Source: Nitriliruptoraceae bacterium (GTDB lineage Bacteria; Actinomycetota; Nitriliruptoria; Nitriliruptorales; Nitriliruptoraceae). From it: a DNA stretch of 64,000 nt. A program made the translations under genes and the position numbers. The stretch lies in contig PWLR01000271.1 of NCBI GenBank assembly GCA_003558435.1, positions 1-64,000 of the forward strand. The letters run 5' to 3'. Positions 26,046 to 34,173 of this stretch are shown piece by piece; the stretch's first letter is position 1; every line of letters starts with the position of its first letter. Below the pieces are notes generated by a model. That model did no database searches. It was not told the origin of the DNA and saw only the letters and a program-made list of their open reading frames with translations.

Positions 26046-26477
26046 ATGGATCGCGACCGCCTCCGCCTGTTCGCCGGCACCGCACTGGCGGTGGTCGTGG
26101 TGGTCGCCTTCGGGTTGTCGCGCATCGGTGGTGTCGGTGGTCTGGGCGACGGCCCGGTGCCCACCTGTCAGGACCCGGTGGCCTGGGACGACACGTCGCT
26201 GCGCGCGGGGCAGCGCACGGCCGTGACCGGTGTGGTGGTCCAGGTCGGGGCCGCGCCGGAGGCCGGCGGGGCGCCGAGCTTCCTGAACCTCGGCAACGCC
26301 CACCCCGACGACGAACGGTTCGACATCGTGATCTACGAGCAGGTGAGCGAGCGGTTCGATGTCCGCCCGGGACCCGCCTGGGAGGGCCGGGAGGTGTGCG
26401 TGCAGGGTCGGGTCCGTGACCGCGACGGGGTGCTGCAGATCATCCTCGAGGACCCGGCCTACCTCTCCGTGCGGTGA
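26046..26477 (+). CDS. Small exported or membrane-tethered OB-fold-like protein
   Basis: Protein of 143 residues. An uncleaved or weak signal helix (about 7-28, LFAGTALAVVVVVAFGL) precedes a soluble domain of about 115 residues. The pattern AVTGVVVQVG ... PSFLNLGNAHPDDERFDIVIYEQ ... GREVCVQGRVRDRDGVLQIILEDPA, shown here in pieces, is that of the OB-fold nucleic-acid-binding-like domains seen in exported nucleases and helicase-associated proteins. There are two Cys that could pair outside the cell. Function unknown. It follows the giant acidic gene by 55 bp but probably has its own promoter. Confidence 0.7.
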   Translation: MDRDRLRLFAGTALAVVVVVAFGLSRIGGVGGLGDGPVPTCQDPVAWDDTSLRAGQRTAVTGVVVQVGAAPEAGGAPSFLNLGNAHPDDERFDIVIYEQVSERFDVRPGPAWEGREVCVQGRVRDRDGVLQIILEDPAYLSVR

Positions 26478-26557
26478 TGGTTCCCCCGAGCAGGCCGGCG
26501 ACCGTCGGAACAGCCCCGGGGCCAGCCTCGCGGAGGCAACGACCTACGCGGCTCGCG

Positions 26558-26794
26558 TCACGGGCACCAGCCGATGACCGCGGCAGTGAGTTCGGAGTGG
26601 CGTTCGGCCATCGCGGTGCGCTTCGCCGCGTCCAGGTCTGCCCGGCCCCGCTCGGCGGTGTTGGCCTCGAGTTCGTCGCGTGCGCTGAGCAGGCAGTCCC
26701 GAGAACACAGCGAGGTCGCGGTCGCGATCGGGGAAGCACAGATCGCACAGGCCTGCTCCCGTTGGACGGGGCGAGCGAGTCGGGTCCGGATCAT
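26558..26794 (-). CDS. Small zinc-ribbon-like protein with CxxC and CxxxC
   Basis: Protein of 78 residues with a basic N-terminus, then a four-Cys cluster CAIC ... LCSRDC (about 16-35), then a charged helix and a terminal WCP. The spacing CxxC-x(n)-CSxxC resembles DUF2116/treble-clef zinc proteins. GGGAGG lies 9 nt before ATG 26794. It is convergent with the OB-like gene and divergent from the histidine kinase. Role unknown. Confidence 0.6.
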   Translation of the reverse strand: MIRTRLARPVQREQACAICASPIATATSLCSRDCLLSARDELEANTAERGRADLDAAKRTAMAERHSELTAAVIGWCP

Positions 26795-27054
26795 GTGGCG
26801 TGCCTCCCTCGGTGGCGACGCCAAGCACCCATCTTGTTGAACGCCTGACCTCCGTAGGTTACCTCGGCCCCGGGCGCGTCGCGCGATCCCGACGAACCGA
26901 TCAGCACCGCGGGCCCGCGGACGCCCTCGGCCACAGCAGATCACCGGCGTCGAGCACCTTGCGGGCGACCTCGCGACCCGATCGGACGGGCGCGCATCTC
27001 TTGCCGGCGCTTCTTGTATGGTTGGCGACTGCCTTGACGAGACAGGGCCCTCAC

Positions 27055-27786
27055 ATGAACAACCCGTCCACGACCGGCTCCCCGGTGAGGGGCCAGCCGG
27101 ACTTCGGTGCCGATCCGTCCCTGTTGGAGGAGTTCGGCGCCATCATCGCCCACGAGCTCGCGACGCCGTTGGCCATCATCAACGGCGCCGCCGGACTCGC
27201 CCTCGACGATGACGCCGACACCCCGCCAGAAGAGCACCGGGCGTTGCTGCAGATGATCCGGCGCAACACCCAACTCGCCGAGTTGCTGCTGCGCCGTGTC
27301 GGCCTCGCTCGCGACATCGATGCCGGGAGGGTCGAGCTCTCACGGGCGATGATCGATCTCGGTCAGTTGGTCGAGGAATCGGTCGGGGATCTCCGGCAGA
27401 TGATCCTGGATGACCATCCCGTCACGGTCACCATCGACGAGATCCCACCGGTCTGGGCGGATGCGACCGCGGCCCGGGAGATCGTGTTCAACCTGCTCTC
27501 CAACGCGAGCAAGTACAGCGAGAGCGGTGCCGCCATCGAGGTGACCGCGCGCCGTGCCGGCGACCACGCCGAGGTGGTGGTGCGCAACCACGGCGGCGGT
27601 GTCACCCCGGGTGACACCGACAGGATCTTCGAGAAGTTCCATCGCGGCCAGACCACGTCGCCGGGTGCCGGGCTCGGGCTGTTCATCTCCCGCGGACTCG
27701 CCCGGGCGCATGCCGGCGACATCACCGTCCAAGCCGCCGAACGGGTCGGCAGCGAGTTCCGCTTGACCCTCCCCCTCGGAGCGTGA
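27055..27786 (+). CDS. Cytoplasmic sensor-less histidine kinase
   Basis: Protein of 243 residues consisting almost only of a HisKA dimerisation domain and a HATPase_c domain. The phospho-accepting His33 lies in IIAHELATPL. The N box is EIVFNLLSNASKYS, the F box DRIFEKFHRG, and the G2 box GAGLGLFISRG. No membrane helices, PAS or HAMP. AGGG precedes ATG 27055. No response regulator is encoded nearby, so it is an orphan; its signal input must come from a partner protein or from levels of the kinase itself. Confidence 0.87.
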   Translation: MNNPSTTGSPVRGQPDFGADPSLLEEFGAIIAHELATPLAIINGAAGLALDDDADTPPEEHRALLQMIRRNTQLAELLLRRVGLARDIDAGRVELSRAMIDLGQLVEESVGDLRQMILDDHPVTVTIDEIPPVWADATAAREIVFNLLSNASKYSESGAAIEVTARRAGDHAEVVVRNHGGGVTPGDTDRIFEKFHRGQTTSPGAGLGLFISRGLARAHAGDITVQAAERVGSEFRLTLPLGA

Positions 27787-27967
27787 CCGTCGCGGTCGCG
27801 TCGAGGCCTACGGCGTCGACGCGTCGTCGGCCACGTGCGCGGTGACCCCCGGTGACAACCGGCGGTCACCGCCGGGTACGGACGGCTCCGGATGCCGCGT
27901 GCTCGTGGGCCGCCTGCCAGGGACGGTGGCCGGGCGGCCCATCGGGGCGGTCCAAGGGAACATGACC

Positions 27968-27995
27968 GAGGCCGGTGCACGTGCGCACCGGCCTC
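27968..27995 (-). terminator. Strong stem-loop between kinase and Asp-rich lipoprotein
   Basis: Perfect 11-bp stem (GAGGCCGGTGC / GCACCGGCCTC) with a 6-base loop. It lies 22 bp past the stop of the Asp-rich lipoprotein and 181 bp past the kinase stop, so it could serve either strand; the minus strand is closer. Confidence 0.65.
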
Positions 27996-28017
27996 CGACG
28001 TCAACGAGGGGAAGGGC

Positions 28018-28281
28018 TCAGCCCTCGGTCTCGTCGTCGTCCACGTCGGCGTCCATGTCGGCGTCGTCGTCCATGTCGGCGTCGTCGTCCATGTCGGCGT
28101 CCGCGTCCATGTCGGCGTCGTCGTCCATGTCGGCGTCCATGTCCGCGTCGGTGTCCGCACCGTCGTCGAGGGTTTCGGTGTCGACGTCGTTGGTGTCCGC
28201 GGTGTCGTCGGTCTCGCAGCCGACGAGCACCACCGCGAGGGTGGCGAACGCGGCGACGGACGTGCGCAGGTGCTTGGTCAT
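28018..28281 (-). CDS. Asp-repeat lipoprotein
   Basis: Protein of 87 residues: signal peptide with lipobox LVGC (acylated Cys22), a short Asp/Thr linker, then an Asp/Ala/Met repeat (DADMDDDADMD units, about 44-83) ending DDDETEG. The mature part is about half Asp and has no hydrophobic core, so it should be disordered and strongly anionic. Possible roles are cation (calcium) binding or surface charge, by composition only. ATG 28281 has GGAGA 7 nt upstream. Confidence 0.75.
   Translation of the reverse strand: MTKHLRTSVAAFATLAVVLVGCETDDTADTNDVDTETLDDGADTDADMDADMDDDADMDADADMDDDADMDDDADMDADVDDDETEG
28033..28152. repeat. Coding tandem repeat (about 15-18 bp units) in the Asp-rich lipoprotein
   Basis: The plus strand shows recurrent GTCGTCGTCCATGTCGGC and GTCCATGTCGGCGTC units. 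They encode DADMD/DDDADMD in the lipoprotein, and copy number should vary between strains by slippage. This is not a CRISPR array: there are no spacers. Confidence 0.8.
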
Positions 28282-28489
28282 GATGATCTCCAGGTTGCTC
28301 GTTGGCCGTCCGGGAGCGAACGGCCGCCTCGGGGGGGACGCAGGAACACCAGATGGGTGCCCTACGGTGCCCCTCGTAGGACGCATGAACCATACGACCC
28401 AACTCGATGGGGTCAGTGCACACACCGTGGTCGAAAGGTCGTAGCACGTCGCCGATCGTGTTCGCGGGTGTGGCCGGTGGCGCTCCGTC

Positions 28490-29404
28490 TCAGCTCGAGC
28501 GCCCGACGACAGCCAGGATCGCCGCGGCCAGCGCTTCCGGCGCGTCCTCCTGGACGAAGTGGCCGGCGCCCTCGATGGTGCGGTGCGGTTGGTCCATGGC
28601 GCCCGGGATGCGTGCGCGCATCAGCCGATCGCCACCGCGGGTCAGCGGATCCTGATCGGTGAACGCCGTCAGGAACGGACGGTCGAACCTCGCGAGCGCT
28701 TCCCACGCGCGCCGGTTGTCGGTCGCGGCCGGGTCGTCGGGAGTGATCGGCACCAGGCTCGGCAACACCCGCGGCCCGGCCTGGTGGCTCGGGTCGGGGA
28801 ACGGCGAGTCGTAGGCGGCGACGACCTCGGGAGGCAGGGTGCGCAACGACCCACCGTCGACGATCCGGCCGACCGGGAAGTCCGGCATCGTGCGCGCGGC
28901 CCGTTGCCATGCCAGGAACTCGTCGCTCATGTCCCGATCGCCGGCCGGTAGGCCCGTGTTCGACACCACGACCCCGGCGAAACGGTCCGGCTGTTCGGCG
29001 ACCAACCGCAGCCCGAGCAGCCCGCCCCAGTCCTGACAACCGAGCACCACCCCGGTCAGCTCGAGCTGTTCGAACAGCGCCTCGGCCAGCCAGGTCACGT
29101 GACGCGCGTAGGTGTGATCGTCCTGCTCGGTCGGCTTGTCCGAGCGTCCGAACCCGATCAGATCCGGCGCGACCACCCGGCATCCGGCTGCCACCAGGGG
29201 TGGGATGACGTGTCGGTAGAGATAGCTCCAGGTCGGTTCGCCGTGCAGCAGCACCACGGTTCGTCCGTCCGGATGACCCTCGTCGAGATGGTGCATCCGC
29301 AACGGCGCATCGCCGTCGGGGTCGCGCACCTCGAGGTAGACGGGCGCGAACGGGTGGTCGGGCAGTTCGCGGAAGGCCGCGTCGGGCGTGCGCAGGCGGT
29401 CCAA
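28490..29404 (-). CDS. Haloalkane dehalogenase (HLD-I, DhlA/DhmA-like)
   Basis: Alpha/beta-hydrolase of 304 residues that hydrolyses a carbon-halogen bond to an alcohol and halide. Nucleophile Asp125 and halide-binding Trp126 lie in GCQDWGG, Glu56 follows the oxyanion motif HGEPTWSYLY, the acid is Asp250 in AFTDQDP, and the base is His282 in GAGHFVQED. The N-terminus DRLRTPDAAFRELPDHPF is typical of subfamily I and fixes the start at TTG 29404, which has GAGGGGG upstream. It follows the GMC oxidase by 16 nt, so alcohols released here could pass to that enzyme. Confidence 0.85.
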   Translation of the reverse strand: MDRLRTPDAAFRELPDHPFAPVYLEVRDPDGDAPLRMHHLDEGHPDGRTVVLLHGEPTWSYLYRHVIPPLVAAGCRVVAPDLIGFGRSDKPTEQDDHTYARHVTWLAEALFEQLELTGVVLGCQDWGGLLGLRLVAEQPDRFAGVVVSNTGLPAGDRDMSDEFLAWQRAARTMPDFPVGRIVDGGSLRTLPPEVVAAYDSPFPDPSHQAGPRVLPSLVPITPDDPAATDNRRAWEALARFDRPFLTAFTDQDPLTRGGDRLMRARIPGAMDQPHRTIEGAGHFVQEDAPEALAAAILAVVGRSS

Positions 29405-29420
29405 CGTGTCCCCCTCGGGC

Positions 29421-31493
29421 TCAGGCCGTGGGCGCCGTCTCGGCACCGGGGTGGCTGGCGGCATCGCTGCGGGCGGGCGCGTCCCCCGCCGGCTCGCGTG
29501 CGAGGATCGCGTGGGCGGTGCGGCGCGCCAGCGCCAGGCAGGTGAGCATCGGGTTCGAACCGACCGCGGTCGGGAACCCACTGGTGTCACCGATGAAGAC
29601 CCCGGCGACATCGTGGAGCTGCCCGGTCGGGTCGGCCACGCTCGTCGCGGGGTCGGTACCCATCCGCGCGCTGCTCATCTGATGGGCGCTGAACAACGGC
29701 GATCCGCCGGCACCGGGACGACGCTCGCGGAGCCGGGTCACGAACCGCTCCAGGTCGTCGCCCCGGCGCCACATCGCACCACCGGGTCCAAGGTCGAGGA
29801 TCGCCGTGGCGCCGGCGGCGCGCTGCAGCTCGGCGACCGTCCCGATCGCCTCCTGCAACAGCTCGACATCGAACTCGTCGTCGAGCGGATAGGTCACCAC
29901 CGCCTCACCGGCATCGTCGATCGCGACCCGACCCGACCCACGGTCACGCAGCAGCCCGAGCGCCGGCGCCGCACGTGCCCACCGCCCCATCAGCAGTTTG
30001 TGGGCGCGGCCCGAGCGCCACGGCAGCGTCGCCGCCGACAGCGCGGTCCCGAACTGCGAGGCCTCCAGCAGGATCCCGTGACCGTCGCGCCGGCTCGCGA
30101 ACTCGTCGACCACGACCGTCTGGGGTGGCCCCCACCACACCCGCTGGTCGTCGGGATAGAACGCGGCCAGCGCCGTGACGGGGTGCAGGTGCAGGTGCTC
30201 GCCGACCGCCGGACCCCCGATCCCCGACCGCAGCAGCAGCGCCGGGGTCTCGAGCGCCCCGCAGGCGACCACCACGCGTGGCGCATGCACGGTCAGAGTG
30301 CCGGTCGCACCCGCGGCGTCCGTCACCGTCGCCACGACCCCGGTCGCGCGACCCCCGGCGCTCAGTACCCGATCGGCGTGTGCGCCGGTCACCATCCGGG
30401 CTCCCGCCTCGGCCGCATCGAGCAGGTAGGTCGCGATCCCTCCCTGCTTGCTGCCCGTGGCGTCCCCGAAACCGAGGTGCCCGGCCGCGTCCGGGACGTA
30501 GCTCGCCGGATCGGTGTTGCGGGTCGCGACCTTCCACGACCAGCCGAGCGCCTCCGCACCGTCCACCAGTCGCTGGTTGGGACCGTTGCGGTCGCTACAG
30601 GCATCGGTCGCCGAGATGCGCTCGGCGACGGCAGCGAGGTGGGCATCGAAGTCCTCGCCGGCCAGGCCGTCGAGTCCGTGCTGCTGCTCCCAGATCTGCC
30701 GTACGTGTGCCGGCGGCGGGACACAGTTGGTCCAGTTCACGGTCGTACCGCCGCCGAGCGTGGCGCCCGCGACCATCGTGACGTTGCCGTCCGCGGTCGC
30801 GGTGTACCCACCCCGCCAGTACAGCTGCGCCATGGCCTCCAACTCGAAGGGCGGGAAGTCCGCGGTCTCCGCATGGCCACCGGCCTCGAGCACCACCACC
30901 TCCATGCCGGCCTGGGCCAACTCCGCGGCGATGACCCCGCCGCCGGCACCGGATCCGACGACGCAGACGTCGGCCTCCCAGACCGTGTCCGTGCCGGCGG
31001 TGACCGGCTCGGACCTCAAGGTGCGGGCCGGAGGATCGGTGACCACGGGTGGGCCGGGATACCCGATCACCGGCCAGTTCGGGTTGGTGCCATCGGTATC
31101 GGGAAGGCCGTAGAACATCATCAGGCTGAGCGCCCGGAGCCCGTCGAGGCCCTTGGCGGCGTCCGCGGAGGCCCTGCGCAGCGTCGTGAGCAGCGCGTCA
31201 CGAGCCGGACCCGGCAGGCGGTGCACCTGCAGTTTGCCGAGCACGCCCAACAGTTCGGTGAGCCCGGCCGCGTCGGCTGGTTGGAGCCGGGTCGCGATGG
31301 CGCCGGCCACGGCCTCGGCCACGTCGAGGTCGGAGGCCCGCCGGGCCCAGAACACCGGATCCCCGCCACCGCTACGTGGCGGCGCCACACTCGGTACCGC
31401 GACATCGGCCAGGGTTCGCAGCACCGCCAGGTGGCGCGGCCCCTGGGGGCTCTCGGCCCAGGCGCGTCCTGCGGCGTGAAGTGGTGTGTCCAT
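29421..31493 (-). CDS. GMC oxidoreductase, long-chain-alcohol-oxidase-like
   Basis: Flavoenzyme of 690 residues, longer than choline dehydrogenases. About 165 extra N-terminal residues form a helical domain of the fatty-alcohol-oxidase subgroup (ending near LMMFYGLPDTDG). FAD site VVGSGAGGGVIAAELAQAG, cofactor region GATLGGGTTVNWTN, and C-terminal catalytic His/Asn segments SAHQMSSARMG and FPTAVGSNPMLT. ATG 31493 has GGGAGCG 7 nt upstream. It lies between an alcohol dehydrogenase and a haloalkane dehalogenase on one strand, consistent with oxidation of long-chain or halogen-derived alcohols. Confidence 0.83.
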   Translation of the reverse strand: MDTPLHAAGRAWAESPQGPRHLAVLRTLADVAVPSVAPPRSGGGDPVFWARRASDLDVAEAVAGAIATRLQPADAAGLTELLGVLGKLQVHRLPGPARDALLTTLRRASADAAKGLDGLRALSLMMFYGLPDTDGTNPNWPVIGYPGPPVVTDPPARTLRSEPVTAGTDTVWEADVCVVGSGAGGGVIAAELAQAGMEVVVLEAGGHAETADFPPFELEAMAQLYWRGGYTATADGNVTMVAGATLGGGTTVNWTNCVPPPAHVRQIWEQQHGLDGLAGEDFDAHLAAVAERISATDACSDRNGPNQRLVDGAEALGWSWKVATRNTDPASYVPDAAGHLGFGDATGSKQGGIATYLLDAAEAGARMVTGAHADRVLSAGGRATGVVATVTDAAGATGTLTVHAPRVVVACGALETPALLLRSGIGGPAVGEHLHLHPVTALAAFYPDDQRVWWGPPQTVVVDEFASRRDGHGILLEASQFGTALSAATLPWRSGRAHKLLMGRWARAAPALGLLRDRGSGRVAIDDAGEAVVTYPLDDEFDVELLQEAIGTVAELQRAAGATAILDLGPGGAMWRRGDDLERFVTRLRERRPGAGGSPLFSAHQMSSARMGTDPATSVADPTGQLHDVAGVFIGDTSGFPTAVGSNPMLTCLALARRTAHAILAREPAGDAPARSDAASHPGAETAPTA

Positions 31494-31631
31494 CGGTGCG
31501 CTCCCGGTCGTCACCGGGGCGGGTGCTCGACGCGTCACGGTGCTCCGCCCGCCGCCTGGTGTGCACAGCTTGCCCGATGGCGCGGTCGGCCACGCCATCG
31601 GCACCCAGATCGAGCGGGCGGAGCACCCGGG

Positions 31632-32642
31632 TCAGAAGGCGAACACCAGTCGGCCGGGGACCTCGCCGGCCTCGACCGAGGCGAAGTCCTCGTTCACCGT
31701 TGCGAGGTCCCGGGTCTCGTACTCGACCGTCGTGCGGCCCTGCGCGTGCAGCTCGAACACCTCCTGGAGGTCGTTGCGTGTCCCGACGATCGAGCCCCGG
31801 ACGGTGATGCCCTTCAGTACCGTCTCGAAGATCGGCAGCGTCATGTCGTTGTCGGCCGGCAGGGCGACCATGGACAGCGTCCCGCCACGCTTGAGCGAGG
31901 CGAAGGACTGCTCGAACACGCGCGGTGACGCGGCCAGGCAGATGGCCTGGTCGGCACCTCCGAGCGCCTGGATGAACTCGACCGGGTCCTGCTCGGCCGC
32001 GTTGACCGTGTGCTCGGCACCCAACTTCTTCGCGAGTTCCAGCTTGCTCTCGACCACGTCGACGGCCACGACGGTGGCGCCGGCGATCCGTGCGTACTGC
32101 ATCGCGAGGTGACCGAGCCCACCGATGCCGAACACCGCGACGAGGTCCGAGGGACGGGTACCCGCGACCTTGACCGCCTTGTAGGTGGTGACGCCTGCGC
32201 AGCTGAGCGGCGCCGCATCGCGCGGATCCACGCCCTCCGGGACGATGCCGACGTAGCGGCTGTCGGCCAACGCGTACTCCGCATAGGCGCCGTCCACGGA
32301 GTAGCCGGAGTTCTGCTGCGCCTCGCAGAGGGTCTCCCACCCGCCGACGCAGTGCTCGCAGGTTCCGCAGGCGGTCCCGAGCCACGGGATCGCGACCCGG
32401 TCCCCCTCGGCGACCCGGGTGACGTCCGGCCCCACCGCCTCGATGATGCCGATCCCCTCATGGCCGGGGACGAACGGCGGCGTCGGCTTGACCGGCCAGT
32501 CGCCCCGCCACGCGTGGATGTCGGTATGGCACAGTCCCGATGCCTCCATCCGGACCAGGACCTGGTGGGGTCCGGGGGACGGGATGGGTCGGTCTTCGAT
32601 CTGGAGGGGTTCGCCGAACCCTGGCACGACAGCAGCTCTCAT
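31632..32642 (-). CDS. adhP: Zinc-dependent alcohol dehydrogenase (AdhP-like)
   Basis: Medium-chain dehydrogenase of 336 residues. Catalytic zinc ligands are Cys in GLCHTD and His in GHEGIG; the structural zinc Cys set lies in CGTCEHC and LCEAQQ; the coenzyme site is GIGGLGHLAMQYA. Sequence closely follows AdhP-type ethanol/primary-alcohol dehydrogenases. Two ATGs are adjacent; ATG 32642 is preferred because AGGAG is 6 nt away (3 nt from ATG 32645). It is 138 bp upstream of the GMC oxidase on the same strand, so they may share a transcript. Confidence 0.85.
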   Translation of the reverse strand: MRAAVVPGFGEPLQIEDRPIPSPGPHQVLVRMEASGLCHTDIHAWRGDWPVKPTPPFVPGHEGIGIIEAVGPDVTRVAEGDRVAIPWLGTACGTCEHCVGGWETLCEAQQNSGYSVDGAYAEYALADSRYVGIVPEGVDPRDAAPLSCAGVTTYKAVKVAGTRPSDLVAVFGIGGLGHLAMQYARIAGATVVAVDVVESKLELAKKLGAEHTVNAAEQDPVEFIQALGGADQAICLAASPRVFEQSFASLKRGGTLSMVALPADNDMTLPIFETVLKGITVRGSIVGTRNDLQEVFELHAQGRTTVEYETRDLATVNEDFASVEAGEVPGRLVFAF

Positions 32643-32835
32643 CATGTGCTCCTCGCGACCGTGGTCGTCGACACACCGTGCACCGACGGCGCCGGTGCAG
32701 GACGGTCACTCGTCACATCGTGGTCTTCCGATGGGTACGCGCCCACCGGAGGAGGTCACGGCCGGGGCGGCCGAAGGTCCCGAGCCGCCGGCCTCGGTGA
32801 CCGGGGGACCCGGTCGTACGGCGGATACCCGCGGC

Positions 32836-33543
32836 TCAGAACTCGGGCGTCTGCGCGGTGGACCGCACGACGAGTTCCTCCGGCCGGACGTGCACCGGCA
32901 GCCGAAGCACTCCGCGGAGCGCCGCTGCCACCTCGTCAGCGGTGAGGTGGCCGGGACCGGCATCACCCTCGTCGGTGTCCGCGAAGAAGGTGTCGGTCGC
33001 ACCGGGGCGGAGCTCGAGCACGCGCAGCTCGGGGTGCTCCTGTTGGTAGGTCCGGGCCAATGCGCGGACCGCATGCTTGGTCGCGCAGTACGGACCGCCC
33101 CCGGGGAACACCCGCGTCGAGACGTCCGAGGACACCACGACCGCCAGGCCGGAGCCGGCCGCCTGCAACGCCGGGGTGAAGGCCTGGAGGGTGAGCATCA
33201 CCCCACGTACGTTGACCGCGAAGAGCCGATCGAAGGTGTCGAGGTCGAAGTCCGCCATGGCGCCGAAGGCCCCGATACCGGCGTTGACGATCAGCACGTC
33301 GACCGCGCCGAGGTGATCACCGATCGCCCGGGCGGTCGCGCGCACCTGGACCGCATCGGTGACGTCGAGGCCGAAGGTCGCGACGTCGATCCTGCTCGAG
33401 ACCTCGAGCAGCTCGTCCGACAGTCGGTCGAGTTCGTCGTGCGAGCGGGCGGCGAGACACAGGTCGTAGCCCTCGATCGCCAACATGCGTGCGATGGCGC
33501 GCCCGATCCCGCGTGACGCTCCGGTGACGACGGCGGTGGGCAT
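32836..33543 (-). CDS. SDR family oxidoreductase
   Basis: Short-chain dehydrogenase of 235 residues. TGASRGIGRAIA at the N-terminus binds NADP(H), NAG is at about residue 88, the catalytic Ser is in VVSSDVS, and PYCATKHAVR holds Tyr and Lys. Classical SDR length; substrate unknown. ATG 33543 has no ribosome site but a TAGGCT box exactly 7 nt upstream, so the mRNA is probably leaderless. Confidence 0.85.
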   Translation of the reverse strand: MPTAVVTGASRGIGRAIARMLAIEGYDLCLAARSHDELDRLSDELLEVSSRIDVATFGLDVTDAVQVRATARAIGDHLGAVDVLIVNAGIGAFGAMADFDLDTFDRLFAVNVRGVMLTLQAFTPALQAAGSGLAVVVSSDVSTRVFPGGGPYCATKHAVRALARTYQQEHPELRVLELRPGATDTFFADTDEGDAGPGHLTADEVAAALRGVLRLPVHVRPEELVVRSTAQTPEF

Positions 33544-33550
33544 GGGCCGA

Positions 33551-33556
33551 AGCCTA
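33551..33556 (-). promoter_or_regulatory. Candidate leaderless -10 box (TAGGCT on the minus strand)
   Basis: Reading the minus strand, TAGGCT is followed by 7 nt and then the ATG of the SDR, with no Shine-Dalgarno in between. Confidence 0.45.
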
Positions 33557-33624
33557 CGCGGCTCTCCTCACGACCGGGCGGGCGGCACCCACGGCACATG
33601 GCCGGGGTTGCACCGGTGCATGGG

Positions 33625-34014
33625 TCACCGCCACGCGGCGAGCACGTCGATCCCGAACGCCATGAGCAACCCTCCGACGATGACCCCGATGGCGATCAGC
33701 ACCGCGTAGCGCCTGCCCGGACGCTCGGATGCTCCCACCGGGTCCGCGTCGGCTCGATCCCCGGCGGGATCCGGTGTGGAGCCATCCCCGGCGACCTCCG
33801 CCGCATAGGCCGCGAGGAACTCACGTGCCTCCTCGACATCCTGCTCGCCGACCATCAGCGTGATGCCGCTCTGGGAGCCGACCTGACCGAGTTCCGGGTG
33901 CAGCGCCCCGACATCGTCGGCCCGCACCCGCGCCGGGATCCCCCCGCCGGCGAGCAGGTCACGGGCCATCTCGGCCTCCGTCCGCGAACCGAACCGTCCC
34001 ACCGCTTCTTCCAT
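33625..34014 (-). CDS. DUF2007-like signalling-domain protein with C-terminal membrane helix
   Basis: Protein of 129 residues. The first 70 residues (RFGSRTEAEMARDLLAGGGIPARVR ... GITLMVGEQDVEEAREFLA, given in parts) form the small ferredoxin-like DUF2007 domain, described as a putative signal-transducing domain. A Pro/Asp-rich linker follows, then one membrane helix (about 105-125, AVLIAIGVIVGGLLMAFGI). ATG 34014 has GGGGAG upstream. Partner unknown. Confidence 0.7.
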   Translation of the reverse strand: MEEAVGRFGSRTEAEMARDLLAGGGIPARVRADDVGALHPELGQVGSQSGITLMVGEQDVEEAREFLAAYAAEVAGDGSTPDPAGDRADADPVGASERPGRRYAVLIAIGVIVGGLLMAFGIDVLAAWR

Positions 34015-34173
34015 GTGACCGCTCCCCGTCGTCGGGCAACCGTAGCGATGGTCCCGATCCCGACACCGCAAGCGCCCCCCGTCGACGACCTCGGCGGGTG
34101 ACCGAGGCAGACCGGGGCAGACCGAGCATCGGAGGTCTCCGGACGACACCTCGGTCCGGACGGTCGGCGTCCT

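Noticed and set aside
23408..26164. Very long minus-strand open frame (918 codons) opposite the acidic-repeat gene
   Set aside because: It mirrors the plus-strand gene, is Gln/Arg/Gly-rich without domains, and arises from the biased codons of the Leu/Asp/Glu repeats. The plus strand has signal peptide, anchor and coherent repeats.
28033..28152. Repeat array considered as CRISPR
   Set aside because: Units are 15-18 bp, contiguous, without spacers, and in frame within a lipoprotein gene.
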